Part shown: positions 37,290 through 49,476 of the stretch, piece after piece
Position numbering within the stretch: position 1 is the stretch's first letter
Layout: each line of letters starts with the position of its first letter
NCBI RefSeq assembly: GCF_904849725.1
Contig: NC_058521.1
Location: 434,266,676-434,330,675 of the forward strand
Length of the DNA stretch: 64,000 bases
Direction of reading: 5' to 3'
From: Hordeum vulgare subsp. vulgare
Taxonomy: Eukaryota > Streptophyta > Magnoliopsida > Poales > Poaceae
Position numbers and translations under genes: made by a program
The notes under the pieces: generated by a model
The model's database searches: none
What the model was told of the DNA's origin: nothing
Seen by the model: the letters and a program-made list of their open reading frames with translations, nothing else

Positions 37290-38824
37290 GGCCTTCTTAA
37301 GTATTTCAAATGCTTCTTCACAATCATCAAAAAAACAAATGGAATATCCTTTTGCAAGAGATTGGTAAGAGGCCTAGAAATCTTAGAGAAGTCTTTAATG
37401 AACCTTCTATAGAAATCAGCATGACCAAGGAAAATTCGTATACCTTTAATGTCCGTAGGGCATGGCATTTTCTCGATCGCATCAACTTTAGCCTTATCGA
37501 CTCCAATACCTCTTTCAGAAAGTTTATGTCCTAAGACGATGCCTTCATTAACCGTAAAGTGACACTTCTCCCAATTCAAGACAAGGTTGGTATCTTTACA
37601 TCTCTGCAAAATTCGATCAAGGTTGCTTAGGCAATCATCAAAAGAAGACCCGTAAACGGAGAAATCATCCATGAAAACCTCAACAATCTTTTCACAAAAG
37701 TAAGAGAATATAGCCATCATACATCTTTGAAAGGTAGCAGGTGCATTACATAAGCCAAAAGGCATACGTCTATAAGCAAAGGTACCGAAAGGGCAGGTAA
37801 AAGTGGTTTTCTCCTGATCAGATTGTGCAACTGGTATTTGGGAGAAACCAGAATAACCATCTAGAAAGCAAAAGTGTGCGTGTTTAGACAATCTTTCTAG
37901 CATTTGGTCAATAAAATGCAAAGGGTAATGATCTTTCCTAGTGGCTTTATTAAATTTCCTAAAATCAATTACCATCCTATAACCAGTAACAATTCTTTGT
38001 GGGGTCAATTCATCTTTATCATTAGGGACAACGGTAATACCTCCCTTCCTAGGGACGCAATGCACCAGACTTACCCAATCACTATGAGCAACAGGATAGA
38101 TAATACCTGCTTCCAGGAGCTCTAGTATTTCTTTTCTTACTACCTCTTTCATCTTAGGATTTAATCTTCGTTGATGATCGACAACTAGTTTGGAATCAGG
38201 ATCAATTTTAATTTTATGTTCGCATAGAGTGGGACTAATGCCCTTAAGATTATCAAGAGTATATCCAATAGCAGCACGGTGCTTCCTCAGAATTTTCAAT
38301 AATTTCTTTTCTTCATGCTCTGAAAGGCTAGCACTAATAATAAGAGGATATATCTCTTTTTCATCGAGATAAGCATACTTAAGAGTATGAGGTAACTGTT
38401 TAAGCTCAAACACAGGATCACCCTTTTGTGGAGGTGGATCTCCAAGTAATTCAAGAGGCAAATTATTCTTAAGGATAGGATGTTGTTCAAAGATAACTCT
38501 ATCTGTCTCATTCCTTTCATCCATATGCATATCATTTTCATGCTCAAGAAAGTATTGCTCTAAAGGATCAGTAGGAGGCACAACAATAGAAGCTAGGGCA
38601 ATAATTTCATCCTTACTAGACAATTCTTTTTCATGAGGTTGTCTACCAAACTTGGAGAAATTGAATTCATGTGACACACCTTCAAAGCCAACAGTGATAG
38701 TTTGTTTCTCACAATCAATCTAAGCATTAACAGTATTGAGGAAAGGTCTGCCAAATATGATGGGACAAAAGCTATCTTGTGTGGTAGCAAGAACGAGAAA
38801 ATCAGTAGGATACTTACTTTTACT
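37290..38824 (-). pseudogene. pol: Element A protease (C-terminal part) and reverse transcriptase
   Basis: The frame is the same as gag but cut by a TGA at 38827-38825 and a TAG near 38722 where C has a His codon. From 38677: LEAGIIYPVAHSDWVSLVHC, FCFLDGYSGFSQIPVAQ, MPFGLCNAPATFQRCMM and the catalytic VFMDDFSVYGSS. It ends by a frameshift after PFVF near 37335. Confidence 0.93.
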
Positions 38825-40192
38825 TCACAAGACATCAACATCTCTAACAATTCCCAAAGGGCAGATAGTATCTCTATTGGGAAGCTGAATAGTAACATCA
38901 ATAGATTCCATCTCGACAGGTGCAATCTCGTCTTTAATTTCATCATATAAAGATCGAGGTATTGCACTAACACTAGCACCCATGTCACATAAACCATGAT
39001 AACAATGATATCCAATCTTAACAGAAACAACAGGCATGCCGGCAACAGGCTTATGTTTGTCTCTACCATGAGGTTTAGGAATTCTAGCAGCATCTTCACA
39101 GAAGTGAATAACATGCCCATCAACATTGTCGGACAAGAGATCTTTGATAATAGCAATGCTAGGTTCAACTTTAATTTGCTCAGGGGGTGTAGGTGTTCTA
39201 ATGTATCCCTTACCTATTATAGTTGAAGCTTTAGCATGATCCTTTATTCTAACACGGAAAGGTGGTTTCTCAATGTAAGCACCAGGAACAATAGGATCAT
39301 TATAAGCAATGACTTTCTCTTCAACTGGATTGGGTTTAACTACATTGACTTCTATGGTAGGATGATATTCAAACCACTTCTCTTTAGGGAGATTAATATG
39401 AGCAGCAAATGATTCACATAATGAAGCTACTATCTCAGAGTCAAGTCCATGTTTAGCGCTAAAATCACAAAAAGTATTTGTTTCAACGAAGGATTTAACG
39501 CAATCGAACTTAAGATTCATACCTGACTCCTTACCTTCATGAAACTCCCAATCTTCACAATTGCGTTTAATTCTTTCCAATAAATTCCATTTGAAGTCAA
39601 TATGCCTCTTCATAAAAGAACCGGTACAAGAAGTGTCAAGCATGGTGCGATTATCATGAGAAAGCCGAGCATAAAAGTTCTGAATAATAATTTCTCTCGA
39701 GAGATCATGGTTGGGGCATGAATATAACATTGACTTAAGCCTCCCCCAAGCTTGAGCGATACTTTCTCTATCACGAGGCCAAAAATTATAGATATAATTC
39801 CGAGCACGATGTACCAAATGCATAGGATAAAACTTTTGATGAAATTCCAATTTCAATCGGTTGTAGTTCCATGATCCAGTATCATCGCATAGCCTATACC
39901 ATGTCAATGCTTTATCCCTCAAATATAAGGGGAAGAACTTCTTCTTGACTTCATCCTCGGGCAAACCTGCAAGCTTAAATAAACCACAAACTTCATCTAC
40001 ATAGATTAGATGCAAGTCGGGATGTGATGTTCCATCTCCTGTAAAAGGATTAGCCAACAGTTTCTCTAGCATACCTGAAGGAATTTCATAATAAATATTT
40101 TCAGTAGGTGTCGTAGGTTGAGGAGCAACTCCTTGTGATTCGGTTCGAGGTGAAGATACCCAAAACAAGCTCCTCAAAGGATTAGTTTCCAT
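38825..40192 (-). pseudogene. gag: Element A gag and protease N-terminal part
   Basis: The start is the ATG at 40192 (METNPLRSLFWV). Gag signatures are LHLIYVDEVCGLFKLAG, AQAWGRLKSMLYSCPNHDL and NFYARLSHDNRTMLDTSC; then a linker and the protease active-site segment CDMGASVSAIPRSLYDEI. It ends at the TGA at 38825 inside the protease. This gag is open for over 450 codons. Confidence 0.92.
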
Positions 40193-40268
40193 AGGGACGA
40201 GTGACAATAAATTTCAGCACACTATATAAATGTTTCCTTACCAAATTCCGTTTACCAAAGCGCTTCAC

Positions 40269-40286
40269 TCCCCGGCAATGGCGCCA
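40269..40286 (-). other. tRNA-Asp primer binding site of element A
   Basis: On the minus strand it reads TGGCGCCATTGCCGGGGA, one change from the tRNA-Asp complement, 11 bp from the LTR. Confidence 0.88.
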
Positions 40287-40297
40287 GAAAAGAGTGT

Positions 40298-41822
40298 TGA
40301 TGTCCCAAAAGTGTAGGGGATCTATCGTAGTCCTTTTGATAAGTAAGAGTGTCGAACCCAACAAGGAGCAGAAGGAACTGACAAGTGGTTTTCAGCAAGG
40401 TACTCTCTACAAGCACTGAAATTGTCGTCAACAAATAGTTGTGTGATAAGATAATTCGTAGCGAGTAGCAAGTAACAATAGTAACAAAGTTGCAGAAAGA
40501 TGGACCAATCCCTTTTGTAGCAAGGTACAAGCGTGGATGAACTCTTATATGAGGTAAAGTGCTCCCGAGGACACATGGGAATTTCTGTCAAGCTAGTTTT
40601 CATCATGTTCATATGATTCGCGTTTGCTACTTTGATAGTTTGATATGTGGGCGGACTGGTGCTTGGGTGCTGCCCTTACTTGGACAAACATCCGACTTGT
40701 TATTAACACCTCTCACAAGCATCCGCAACTACGAAAGAAGAATTAAGACTAAGTCTAACAATAGCATTAAACTAGTGGATCCAAATCAGCCCCTTACGAA
40801 GCAACACATAAACTAGGGTTTAAGATTTTGTCACTCTAGCAACCCATCATCTACTTATTACTTCCCAATGACTTCCTCTAGGACCAAATAATGGTGAAGT
40901 GTTATGTAGTCGACGTTCACATAACACCACTAGAGGAAAGACAAAATACAACGCATCAAAATATCGAACGAATACCAAATTCACATGACTACTTATAGCA
41001 AGACTTATCCCATGTCCTCAGGAACAAAAGTGACTACTCACAAATCATAATTATGTTCATGATCAGAGAGTTATTGAATAGCATTAAGGATCTGAACATA
41101 TGATCTTCCACCGAGTAATCCAACTAGCATCAACTACAAAGAGTAATTAACACTACTAGCAACCTTACAAGTATCAATCGGAGTCGCGAGACGGAGATTG
41201 GTTACAAGAGATGAACTAGGGTTTGGAGATGAGATGGTGCTGATGAAGATGTTGATGGAGATGAGTCCCCTCCGATGAGAGGAGTTTTGGTGATGACGAT
41301 GGCGACGATTTCCCCCTCCGGAAGGGAAGTTTCCCTGGCAGGACGGCCCTGCCGGAGCTCTAGATTGGTTCTGCTCAAGTTCCGCCTCATGGTGGCGGCG
41401 ATCCTTCCTGAAAGCCTTCTCCTAACTTTTTCTGGGACAAAACCCTCCTTATAGCAGAAGATGGGAGCCGAATGGGTAATAGGGGGCCCACAAGCCACCT
41501 AGGCGCGGCCACGGTGGTAGGGCGCGCCTGGCAGGCTTGTGGCCTCCTGGTGGCTCCCCTCCAGTACTTCTTCCGCCCAGTATTTTTTATAAATTCCAAA
41601 ATAATTCCTCTTTGATTTTCACGGCTTTTGGAGTTGTGCAGAATAGGTCTCTCAAACTTGCTCCTTTTCTAGCCCAGAATTCCAGCTGCCGGCATTCTCC
41701 CTCTTCATGTAAACCTTACAAAATAAGAGAGAAAAGGCATAAGTATTGTATAGTAATGTGTAATAACAACCCATAATGCGATAAATATCAACATAAAAGC
41801 ATGATGCAAAATGGACGTATCA
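40298..41822 (-). repeat. Element A 5' LTR
   Basis: Complete at 1525 bp: on the minus strand it starts TGATACGTCCATTTTGC (41822) and ends ...TTGGGACATCA (40298). The hairpin is at about 41488-41546, with a TATA-like CTATAAGG downstream on the minus strand (near 41450). Confidence 0.94.
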
Positions 41823-42150
41823 CGGAGGCACCTAATCGATCCAGAGGGAGGGAGTGGGGTGGGGCCACGACGCCTCCTTGATCCAGAGGGAGGGAGTGGG
41901 GGTGGGGCGGCGACACCTGCTCGATTCGAAGGGAGGGAGTGGGTCTGATGCGAGGGGGGGAGACAGGTCGGCAGCGGCGATGTGGGTGGGGCGAGATCTG
42001 AGGGAGTCTGTCGAGGAGATGGGTGCGATGAGGTGGGTGGCGGCGCGATGGGAGGACGAGTGGAGCGGGGCGCAAGCTAGGGTTTTTGGGGTGGGGAGAG
42101 GGGATAATGATGGATCACAACGGGGTGAGGGCAGCCATTGGATCCGCTAG
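41823..42150 (-). repeat. G-rich minisatellite (continued) and 5'-UTR-like sequence
   Basis: After the TSD the units with GAGGGAGGGAGTGGGG resume (41843, 41884 and a diverged copy near 41931; period about 42-45 bp). Further right, minus-strand CCCCAAAAACCCTAGC near 42085-42100 is typical of plant 5' untranslated regions. It belongs to the same captured segment as the OPR exon on the other side of element A. Confidence 0.6.
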
Positions 42151-42419
42151 CATCCAATGGTATACGACGCATGATCCGCGTGACATGGCTATGGTCCAAT
42201 CAAAATGCAGTATGCGTGTACGACGTTATGACCATTTAAAATAGGTTGTAATCGATTAAAAACAATATTTAGAATTTTGATGTCTGGATTGATCCATGGT
42301 CAATCGCTAATTACTAAAGTTTCTATTTCTAGATTGATCCATGGTCAATCAATGTGTTCCGTGATAGTTCAGCAGTGCACCACTACAGGATTTGAATTTT
42401 ACTAAAACGAGGCTAGAGA
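42151..42419. other. CACTA interior, nothing recognised
   Basis: AT-rich, with a local direct repeat of GATTGATCCATGGTCAATC (42288 and 42332), itself largely palindromic. If the OPR fragment was captured with its promoter, the promoter would lie here on the minus strand, but no TATA box is obvious. Confidence 0.4.
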
Positions 42420-44021
42420 AGAAAATGTATTTCTCTTTTGTCAAGCGAGATGATCAATCTTATGGCCACATCCAGGGTATAGTTTTTTTCAGATGATCCC
42501 ATATTGTGCACAAGGGTGCATATTGGAATGACAAACAATGTTGCCGAAGGAAGTTTTCATTTTCTTTGGACGGGAAATTCATTTTCCATTTTTTGAGTGC
42601 CCAAAATGGAGTTTTTTGTGAAGGACCTACCATATATTTGTTACAAAATTGGACCAAATCATTTTTCTAACATACTAGGCCACATTTAATTTACTATTCA
42701 CCAAATGGTTGGGTGTCAAAAGCTTTGATCCACCTCTCGTGAAAAAGACAAATTTTCGTCGAATCAGCTGGAAGCGGGTCAAATTTGAACTGCAACTGCA
42801 TTATTGTTTGCTCTTTATTTTTCCCAAAAATCATCTATAGGTACAAAAGTATCTATTTCACCATAGAAACACCAAAATTTTTCCAAGATTCAACCACTAG
42901 CTAAGAACGGTCATACCCGTCGTTTTAACCGTATTTTGAAATGGCCCTGAAAAAATCAAGAAAAAATCAAAAAATGGAAAACCTTTTCATTGTGTCATTA
43001 TAGTGACAAATTTACGAGGAAAAATAATAAACTTGTAATACGGCAATTATTTTTAAAAAGTGTTCTGAGAAATGGGTTATCATGTGTGAAGATTCATGGT
43101 TTTCAAGCGAGATGATCAATCTTATGGCCACATTCATGACACAGTTTGTTCAAATTATCTCATATTTTGCAGAAGGGTGCATGTTGGAATGACAAACAAT
43201 GTAAATTAAGGAAGTTTTCATTTTCCTTGTATGGAAAATTCATTTTCCATTTTTCAAGTGCCCAAAATGAGTTTTTTTGTAAAGGACCTACCATATATTT
43301 GTTGCCAAATTGAACCAAATCATTTTTCTAAAATACTATGCCATATTCAATGTACAATTGACAAAATAGTTGGGTGTTAAAAGCTTTTATCCGCTTCTCG
43401 TGAAAAAGACGAATTTTCATCGAATCAGCTCGAAGTGGGTCAAATTAGAACTCTAGTTGCATTATACTTTGCTCTTTATTTTTCCCAAAAATCATTTATA
43501 GGTACATAAGTATCCATTTAATGAGAGAAACATTAAAAGTTTTCCAAGGTTCAACCACTAACTAGGAACGGTCATTCCTGTCGTTTTAACCGCATTTCGA
43601 AAGGGGCATAAAAAATAAAAAAAATCAAAAAATTGTAAAACCTTCATATTGTATCATTATATGTGACCAAGTTATTAGGAAAAATAATAAACTTGTAATA
43701 CGAAAATTATTTTTAAAAAAGTGTTCTAAAAAATGAGCTATCATGTGTGAAGGTTGATGATTTTCAAGCCAAATGATCAATCTCATGGCCACATTCATGG
43801 CATAGTTTGTTCAAATTATCTCATATTTTGTAGGAGGGTGCATGTAGGAATGACAAAAAATGTTGATTAAGGAAGTTTTCATTTTCCTTGTATGGAAAAT
43901 TCATTTTCCATTTTTCAAGTGCCCAAAATGATTTTTTTGTGAAGGACCTACCACATATTTGTTGCCACATTGAACCAAATCATTTTTCTAATATACTATG
44001 CCATATTCAATGTACAATTGA
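42420..44021 (+). repeat. Tandem array of about 660-bp units, part 1
   Basis: Landmarks recur at a constant spacing: AGCTTT at 42721 and 43382 (661 bp), and the block GATGATCAATCTTATGGCC near 42448, 43108 and 43768. Units carry AAAATTCATTTTCCATTTT, ACGGTCATACCCGTCG and long A/T runs. No long ORF. Element E inserted within the third unit; the array resumes at 56745. Confidence 0.9.
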
Positions 44022-44579
44022 TGATGGGGTTATAGTCCTAGGGTAGGGTCATAGGCCTGCCCTATAGGTCCTACCCAAGGACTACCCTTCATAAGGGACA
44101 AGGCCCTTAGTCAGTTTCGACTGAATTAAGGACTTCCCATCATCCAGTCGGTGACGATTCCTCCATCATCCAGTCGGAGATGAGCATTCGGAGCGTATCA
44201 AACTTACCGACTGGATTCCACTCTGTACATCGTAACCCCCCTGGAAGGCAACGGTCATACGTTTTCATGTACCTTTATTAGCATTTAAGGCATACGTTAC
44301 CTGTAACGTAGACATTTAATTGCCACTACTCCACCCCTGTGCACCGAACCGTTGTGAATGGCAGCGCACTCTATATAAGTTGCCCTTCCCCACTGGTGTA
44401 GGGGTTAGAAATTCACTGTAATCCATATTCCACTCGACATCAAGCTCCCAAGAGCACTGAGACGTAGGGCTTTTACCTCCACCATAGAGGGGCCTGAACT
44501 CATACAACCTCACCGTAGCTAAGGCTCTGTCCATACTTTCGTACCCCATACATCTACTGTCAGACTTATAACCACGACA
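44022..44579 (+). repeat. Element E 5' LTR with TATA box
   Basis: It starts TGATGGGGTTATAG and ends AACCACGACA. The TATA box CTATATAAG is at 44371-44379. CCAGTCGG and CGACTGA motifs recur in it. Confidence 0.94.
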
Positions 44580-44581
44580 GT

Positions 44582-44599
44582 TGGCGCCCACCATGGGGC
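44582..44599 (+). other. Primer binding site of element E
   Basis: TGGCGCCCACCATGGGGC begins 2 bp after the LTR and starts with the TGG expected for pairing to a tRNA CCA end. The tRNA cannot be named with confidence. The gag ATG at 44593 lies inside it. Confidence 0.6.
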
Positions 44600-46239
44600 A
44601 GGCGTCTAAGCCACATCCGGCGAGTTTGCGACTACATCTTTTCATCATGTCATCCGGTGAAGATTTGTGCATGGGTCATGAGATCCTCTTCGGCGCTCTC
44701 TCCTTCATCGTCGATGATTTGGCATGGCTTCGGGATGCCCCTCTCGACGTCGAGGCACTCCCCAGTCGCGGGGCTACGCAATTCCGTGCCGGCGCCCGCG
44801 GCATCCTTCTTCTCAAGCAGTCGGCTCCGGTGTCGATCTACGCTCCTATCGCGTGCCGCAACAAGCGGTCCCGCCATCCGCGGCTCCAGCGTTGGGTGCA
44901 ACACGCCCAGGCGCGCCAGAACGCGTATTCACAAGTGGTGGTCCTCGAGTCAGTTGTAGTTGCGCCGCCGTCCCAGTGCTCGGACTCAGTTCTGACTGAG
45001 TTTCCTTCCGAGTACTTGGGTCGCGAGCCTGCAGCCGAAGTGCACATGGCCAACTCCCATGAAAGTCCCCGCCAAACCGGTCGGAACGAGCACGAGGTCG
45101 GCGAAACATCCGGTCCTCGCCGTCAGCCCCGCCGTTCTGCCAGTCGGCGCACTCGTCAGAGCAACGTGGAGGTGTTCCGCACACCCGTCCTCAACCTGGC
45201 TGCCGCTGCCAAGATAGCCAATTCCCTCCAACCGACTGATTCAGAGACTGGATGAGGGATCGAGATGATCCGTGCCCTGCTGCACACGGCGCAGCAACAA
45301 AATCCGGCGGTCTCCGAGTCGCACAACAGGATCCACAATAGTTCTGTTCGCACGAACACGCATCGGTCAGTTCACAGCCCCGGTTCTCATCAGCGACACA
45401 GGGGAGGCAGCCGTTCCATGAATCCCAAAGATCGTCGCCGTTCACGCACCCCTCCGCGGGGTGGGCCCTACGGGCCCCGACATCATGATGATCGGCGTTC
45501 GGTCGGTGACACTTATGATCCAAGGCCTGACGAAAGAGGATATATCGCCCAGAGGAGCGTCGACAGGGGTCGGGCCCACCGCGATGGTCACGATATAGAC
45601 CGTCAGAGTGGAAGCAGGACCATCGTCTTTGGCCCCGAGTGTTTCAGTCGAGCCATCCGTTCGGCTGACATCCCTCCCAACTTCCGATTGGCGACGGGGA
45701 ACAGCAAGTTTACAGGAGAATCCAAGCCAGAAACGTGGCTGGAGGACTACCGAGTGGCAGTCCAGATCGGCGGTGGAGACGACCAGGTCGCCATGAAACA
45801 TCTCCCCCTGATGCTCGACGGCTCGGCACGATCGTGGCTGAACCAGTTGGCTCCTTCAAGCATCTACAACTGGGCAGATCTGGCCCGAGTCTTCATCAGG
45901 ACCTTCAAGAGGACGTGCAAACGCCCTGCTGGTCTCGTGGAGCTCCAGCACTGTGTCCAGAAGCAGAATGAGCCCCTACGCAATTTCGTCTAGCGTTGGA
46001 CAACCCTCTACCACACGGTGGAGAACGTCACAGAGCACGAAGCAGTCTGCGCCTTCAAGGCAGGCGTGCGGTACAGAGATCTGTACCTGAAGTTCGGTCG
46101 AACAGGCGACATCTCCATGAGCAAGATGATGGAGATAGCGGCACGCTATGCAAATGGCGAAGAAGAGGACCGCATTCGTAGCGACAAGCACAAGGCAGCC
46201 GCAAATGTAGATGGGAACGACACTCGGAAGCATAAGTAG
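44593..46239 (+). pseudogene. gag: Element E gag
   Basis: The first frame runs from the ATG at 44593 (MGQASKPHPAS) to a TGA at 45255, mostly basic and disordered. A shifted frame from 45265 carries the gag domain: GNSKFTGESKPETWLEDYRV, MKHLPLMLDGSARSWLNQL and FIRTFKRTCKRP. It is interrupted by TAG at 45991-45993 where Gln is expected, continues with AVCAFKAGVRYRDLYLKFG, and reaches another TAG at 46237-46239. It forms the capsid in active relatives. Confidence 0.85.
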
Positions 46240-47323
46240 AAAGCTCCGTCCACTCCGCAGGCAGAGGCCGCAGCCGTTACCAATGCCAAGTTCAAGGGCA
46301 AGGGGAAGGCTCAGTTCACCCCCCAAGAAGAAGCAGTTCGGAAACCACATCCTGGACCAGCCATGTCCAATCCACACGAAGATGGATGAAGAGGGCAACG
46401 CCATATTTCCGAAGCATACCACTCGGCAATGTCGCCTCCCGATCCAGGGTTTCGGCGAAGGGCAGCCGAGTGAAAAGGACAATGAACAGGATGAGGAGGA
46501 CAAGGAGGATCCGTTCCCCCAAGTCCATGCAACACTGATGATTTTTGCTGACGTTGAAAGCAAGAGTCGACTGAAGCTAGTGAACAGGGAGGTGAACATG
46601 GCCACCCCGACCAACCCCACGTTCCTCAAATGGTCTCATACTGCGATTACTTTTGACCAGTCGGATCATCCAGCACACGTACCCACACAAGGGAGGCAGG
46701 CCCTGGTCGTCGACCCGGTGGTGGAAGGAGTCCGACTGCGCAAAGTCCTCATGGACAGCGGCAGCGGCTTGAACATCATGTACGCTCACACTCTCAAGGG
46801 GATGGGCATTCCGATGTCCAAACTTAACGAGAGCAGCATGCAGCTCCATGGAGTCGTCCCCGGACAAAAGGCCAAGTCACTCGGCCAGATCGTGTTGGAC
46901 GTCGTCTTCGGCTCCGACAAGAACTTCCGCAAGGAAAAACTGACGTTCGAGGTGGTGTACTTCCAGAGTGCGTACCACGTGATTCTGGTCCGCCCGGTGT
47001 ATGCGCGTTTCATGGCCCGTCCATATTACGTGTACCTGAAGCTGAAGATGCCAGGTCCAAAAGGTTTGATCACTATCACAGGCAATCGGCAGCGGGCCAA
47101 GGAGTGTCTGCAGCAGGGATCGAGGATCGTCAATCAGCAGATGGCTGTCCTCGAGCTTGACGAGTACAAGAAGACAGTCGACCCCGCTGACTTGATGCGT
47201 TCGAAGAAGCCAGCTTTGGAATCCGCATTCCAGTCGGCGGGAGAAAAGAAGAAGGTCAGCATCCACCCGACAGACGACGCCGCTACCCCGACGAACATCT
47301 CCACCACCCTCGATCCTAAATAG
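46240..47323 (+). pseudogene. pol: Element E protease
   Basis: After a frameshift near 46300 the frame includes CPIHTKMDEEGNAI, a zinc-knuckle-like CPIH segment, then the protease LRKVLMDSGSGLNIMYAHTL with a standard D-S-G active site. It ends in TAG at 47321-47323 at a probable Gln codon; the reverse transcriptase continues in the same frame. Confidence 0.85.
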
Positions 47324-48720
47324 GAAGCCGAGCTCATCCAATTCCTCCGTGAGAATTGGGACATTTTCGCATGGAAGCCCGCTGACATGCCAGGTGTACC
47401 CAGGGAGTTGGCTGAGCACCGACTGCATGTGGATCCTGCTGCTTGGCCTGTCCGAGAACGCTTGCGTCGGTCCGCCACGCCCAAGAGGAAGGCAATCGGA
47501 GAAGAGGTGGCTAAGCTTTTGGCAGCCAACTTCATTCGCGAGGTACACCACTCCGAGTGGCTCGCCAATGTTGTCATGGTACCCAAGAAGGACAAGTCTC
47601 TCCGAATGTGCATCGACTTCAAGCATCTCACTAAGGTCTGCCCGAAAAACCATTTCCCGCTCCCCGCATTGATCAAATTGTCGATTCGATTGTGGGTTGC
47701 GAGCGTTTTTCATTCCTTGATGCCTACTCGGGCTATCATCAGATCCGTCTGTATGCCCCCGATGAATTAAAAACAGCCTTCATCACCCCATTCGGGTGCT
47801 TCTGCTACATCACTATGCCATTTGGTTTGAAGAATGCAGGAGCAACCTTTACGCGCATGATCCAAAAATGCCTCCTCGACCAGATCGGTCGTAATGTGGA
47901 GGCGTATATGGATGATATCTTAGTCAAGTCACGCAAAGGTTCCGACCTACTGACTGACTTGGCAGAAACATTCGCCAACCTTCGTAGGTACGATATCAAG
48001 CTCAACCCAGCCAAGTGTTCATTCGGTGTTCCCAGCGGAAAGTTACTCGGTTTCTTCGTTTCCGAACGAGGGATCGATGTCAACCCCGAAAAGATCGGGA
48101 CCATTGTCCGAATGGAGCGGCCGATCAGAATACACGATGTTCAAAGGCTCACAGGTTGCCTAGCGGCTTTGAGCAGGTTTATCAGTCGACTCGGCGAGAA
48201 GGCACTTTCTTTGTACCGACTCATGAAGAAATCAGACACTTTCGAGTGGACAGACGAAGCCCAAATCGCATTCGACGACCTCAAAGTCCTACTTTCCACC
48301 CAGCCGGTTCTTACTGCTCCGCTCAGTAAAGAACCCCTTCTTCTGTACATCGCGGCTACAAATCAAGTCGCCAGCACTGTTCTCACAGTCGAACGCGAAG
48401 AAGAAGGCAAACCATACAAGGTTCAGCGGCTAGTGTATTATGTCTCCGAAGTCCTGACTCCTTCCAAGCAAAGGTATCCCCACTATCAAAAACTTATCTA
48501 CGGGATTTACATGACTGCGAAGAAGGTGGCTCATTATTTCCAAGACCACTCGGTGTCTGTCGTTTCTGATGCTCCGTTGTCGAAAATCCTCCACAATCGG
48601 GACGTATCGGGCCGAGTGGCGAAGTGGGCGATGGAGATGTTATACTCCGACATCAAGTACGAGGCCAAGAAAGCTATAAAGTCCCAAGCTCTGGCTGACT
48701 TCATAGCAGAATGGGTAGAA
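47324..48720 (+). pseudogene. pol: Element E reverse transcriptase and RNase H
   Basis: FLRENWDIFAWKPADMPGVP, then KLLAANFIREVHHSEWLANV and MCIDFKHLTKVCPKNHFPLP. A one-base frameshift near 47665 moves to the frame from 47692: FSFLDAYSGYHQIRLYAPDE, MPFGLKNAGATFTRMI and the catalytic AYMDDILVKS. From about 48290 comes the RNase H-type connection region (YVSEVLTPSKQRYPHYQKLI). Confidence 0.92.
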
Positions 48721-49476
48721 CAACAGCAACCGAGCCACATCTACTCGGCTCATTGGACAATGTTCTTCGATGGGTCCAAGATGTTGAATGGCTCCGGCGC
48801 TGGCGTTGTGATCATATCGCCAAAGGGTGACAAACTCAAGTATGTGTTGCAGGTACACTTCGATTCCTCCAACAATGAGGCAGAGTATGAGGCTCTCCTT
48901 TATGGATTGCGCATGGCCATCGCACTCGGCGTCCGTCGCCTGATGGTCTACGGCGATTCAGATTTGGTAGTTAATCAAGTGATGAAGGAGTGGGACGTAA
49001 GGAACCCCACCATGAGCACATACTGCAATGCGGTGAGGAAGCTCGAGAAAAAGTTTGAAGGTATCGAACTCCACCATGTTCCGCGACTGAAAAACCAAGC
49101 AGCTGATGAATTGGCAAAACTTGGATCCACTCGGAGACCAGTCCCGAGTGACGTCTGCCTCGAGCACCTTCACCTTTCCTCAGTTAAAGAAGATCCTTTC
49201 ACAGAGGAACCAGTACAACCAAAGAGCTCGACAGATCCGACTGAAGTCGAAGTCCCTGTTGTGGTAGATTTGATCATGGAGATTCTTGCTATCATCCCCG
49301 ATTGGACTGTGCCGTTCATTGCATACATCCTGAGGCAAGAATTACCAGAAGACGAAGTCCAAGCCAGACAGATCGTCCGCAGGTCAAAGTCGTTCACTGT
49401 CATTGATGGCAGTTGTACAAGGAAAGCGTTTCAGGCGTCCTTCAACGATGCATCTCCCCTGAGGAGGGACAGTTAA
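48721..49476 (+). pseudogene. pol: Element E second (archaeal-type) RNase H and linker
   Basis: WTMFFDGSKMLNGSGAGVVI, SNNEAEYEALLYGLRMAIAL and VYGDSDLVVNQV carry the D, E, D residues of a full extra RNase H domain. It follows the normal one in the same frame and ends ELAKLGSTRRPVPSDV. An additional RNase H here is diagnostic of the Tat lineage of Ty3/Gypsy elements. The frame ends at 49476. Confidence 0.9.

Larger units (their letters stand above)
3599..41822 (-). mobile_element. Element A: Athila-like Ty3/Gypsy LTR retrotransposon, minus strand, with B and C nested in its 3' LTR
   Basis: The TSD CGGAG is at 3594-3598 and 41823-41827. On the minus strand the element reads 5' LTR (40298-41822), tRNA-Asp primer site, gag, protease, reverse transcriptase, RNase H, integrase, an additional ORF, polypurine tract and 3' LTR (three pieces: 32450-33172, 13745-14097, 3599-3953). 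Its own sequence is about 10 kb; the rest is B, C and D. Gag-pol carries several nonsense codons and a frameshift, so it is inactive. Its LTR is of the same family as element C. Confidence 0.93.

Noticed and set aside
46877..47713. Minus-strand frame of 278 codons across E protease
   Set aside because: It lies opposite the recognised protease/reverse transcriptase frame and has no domain.
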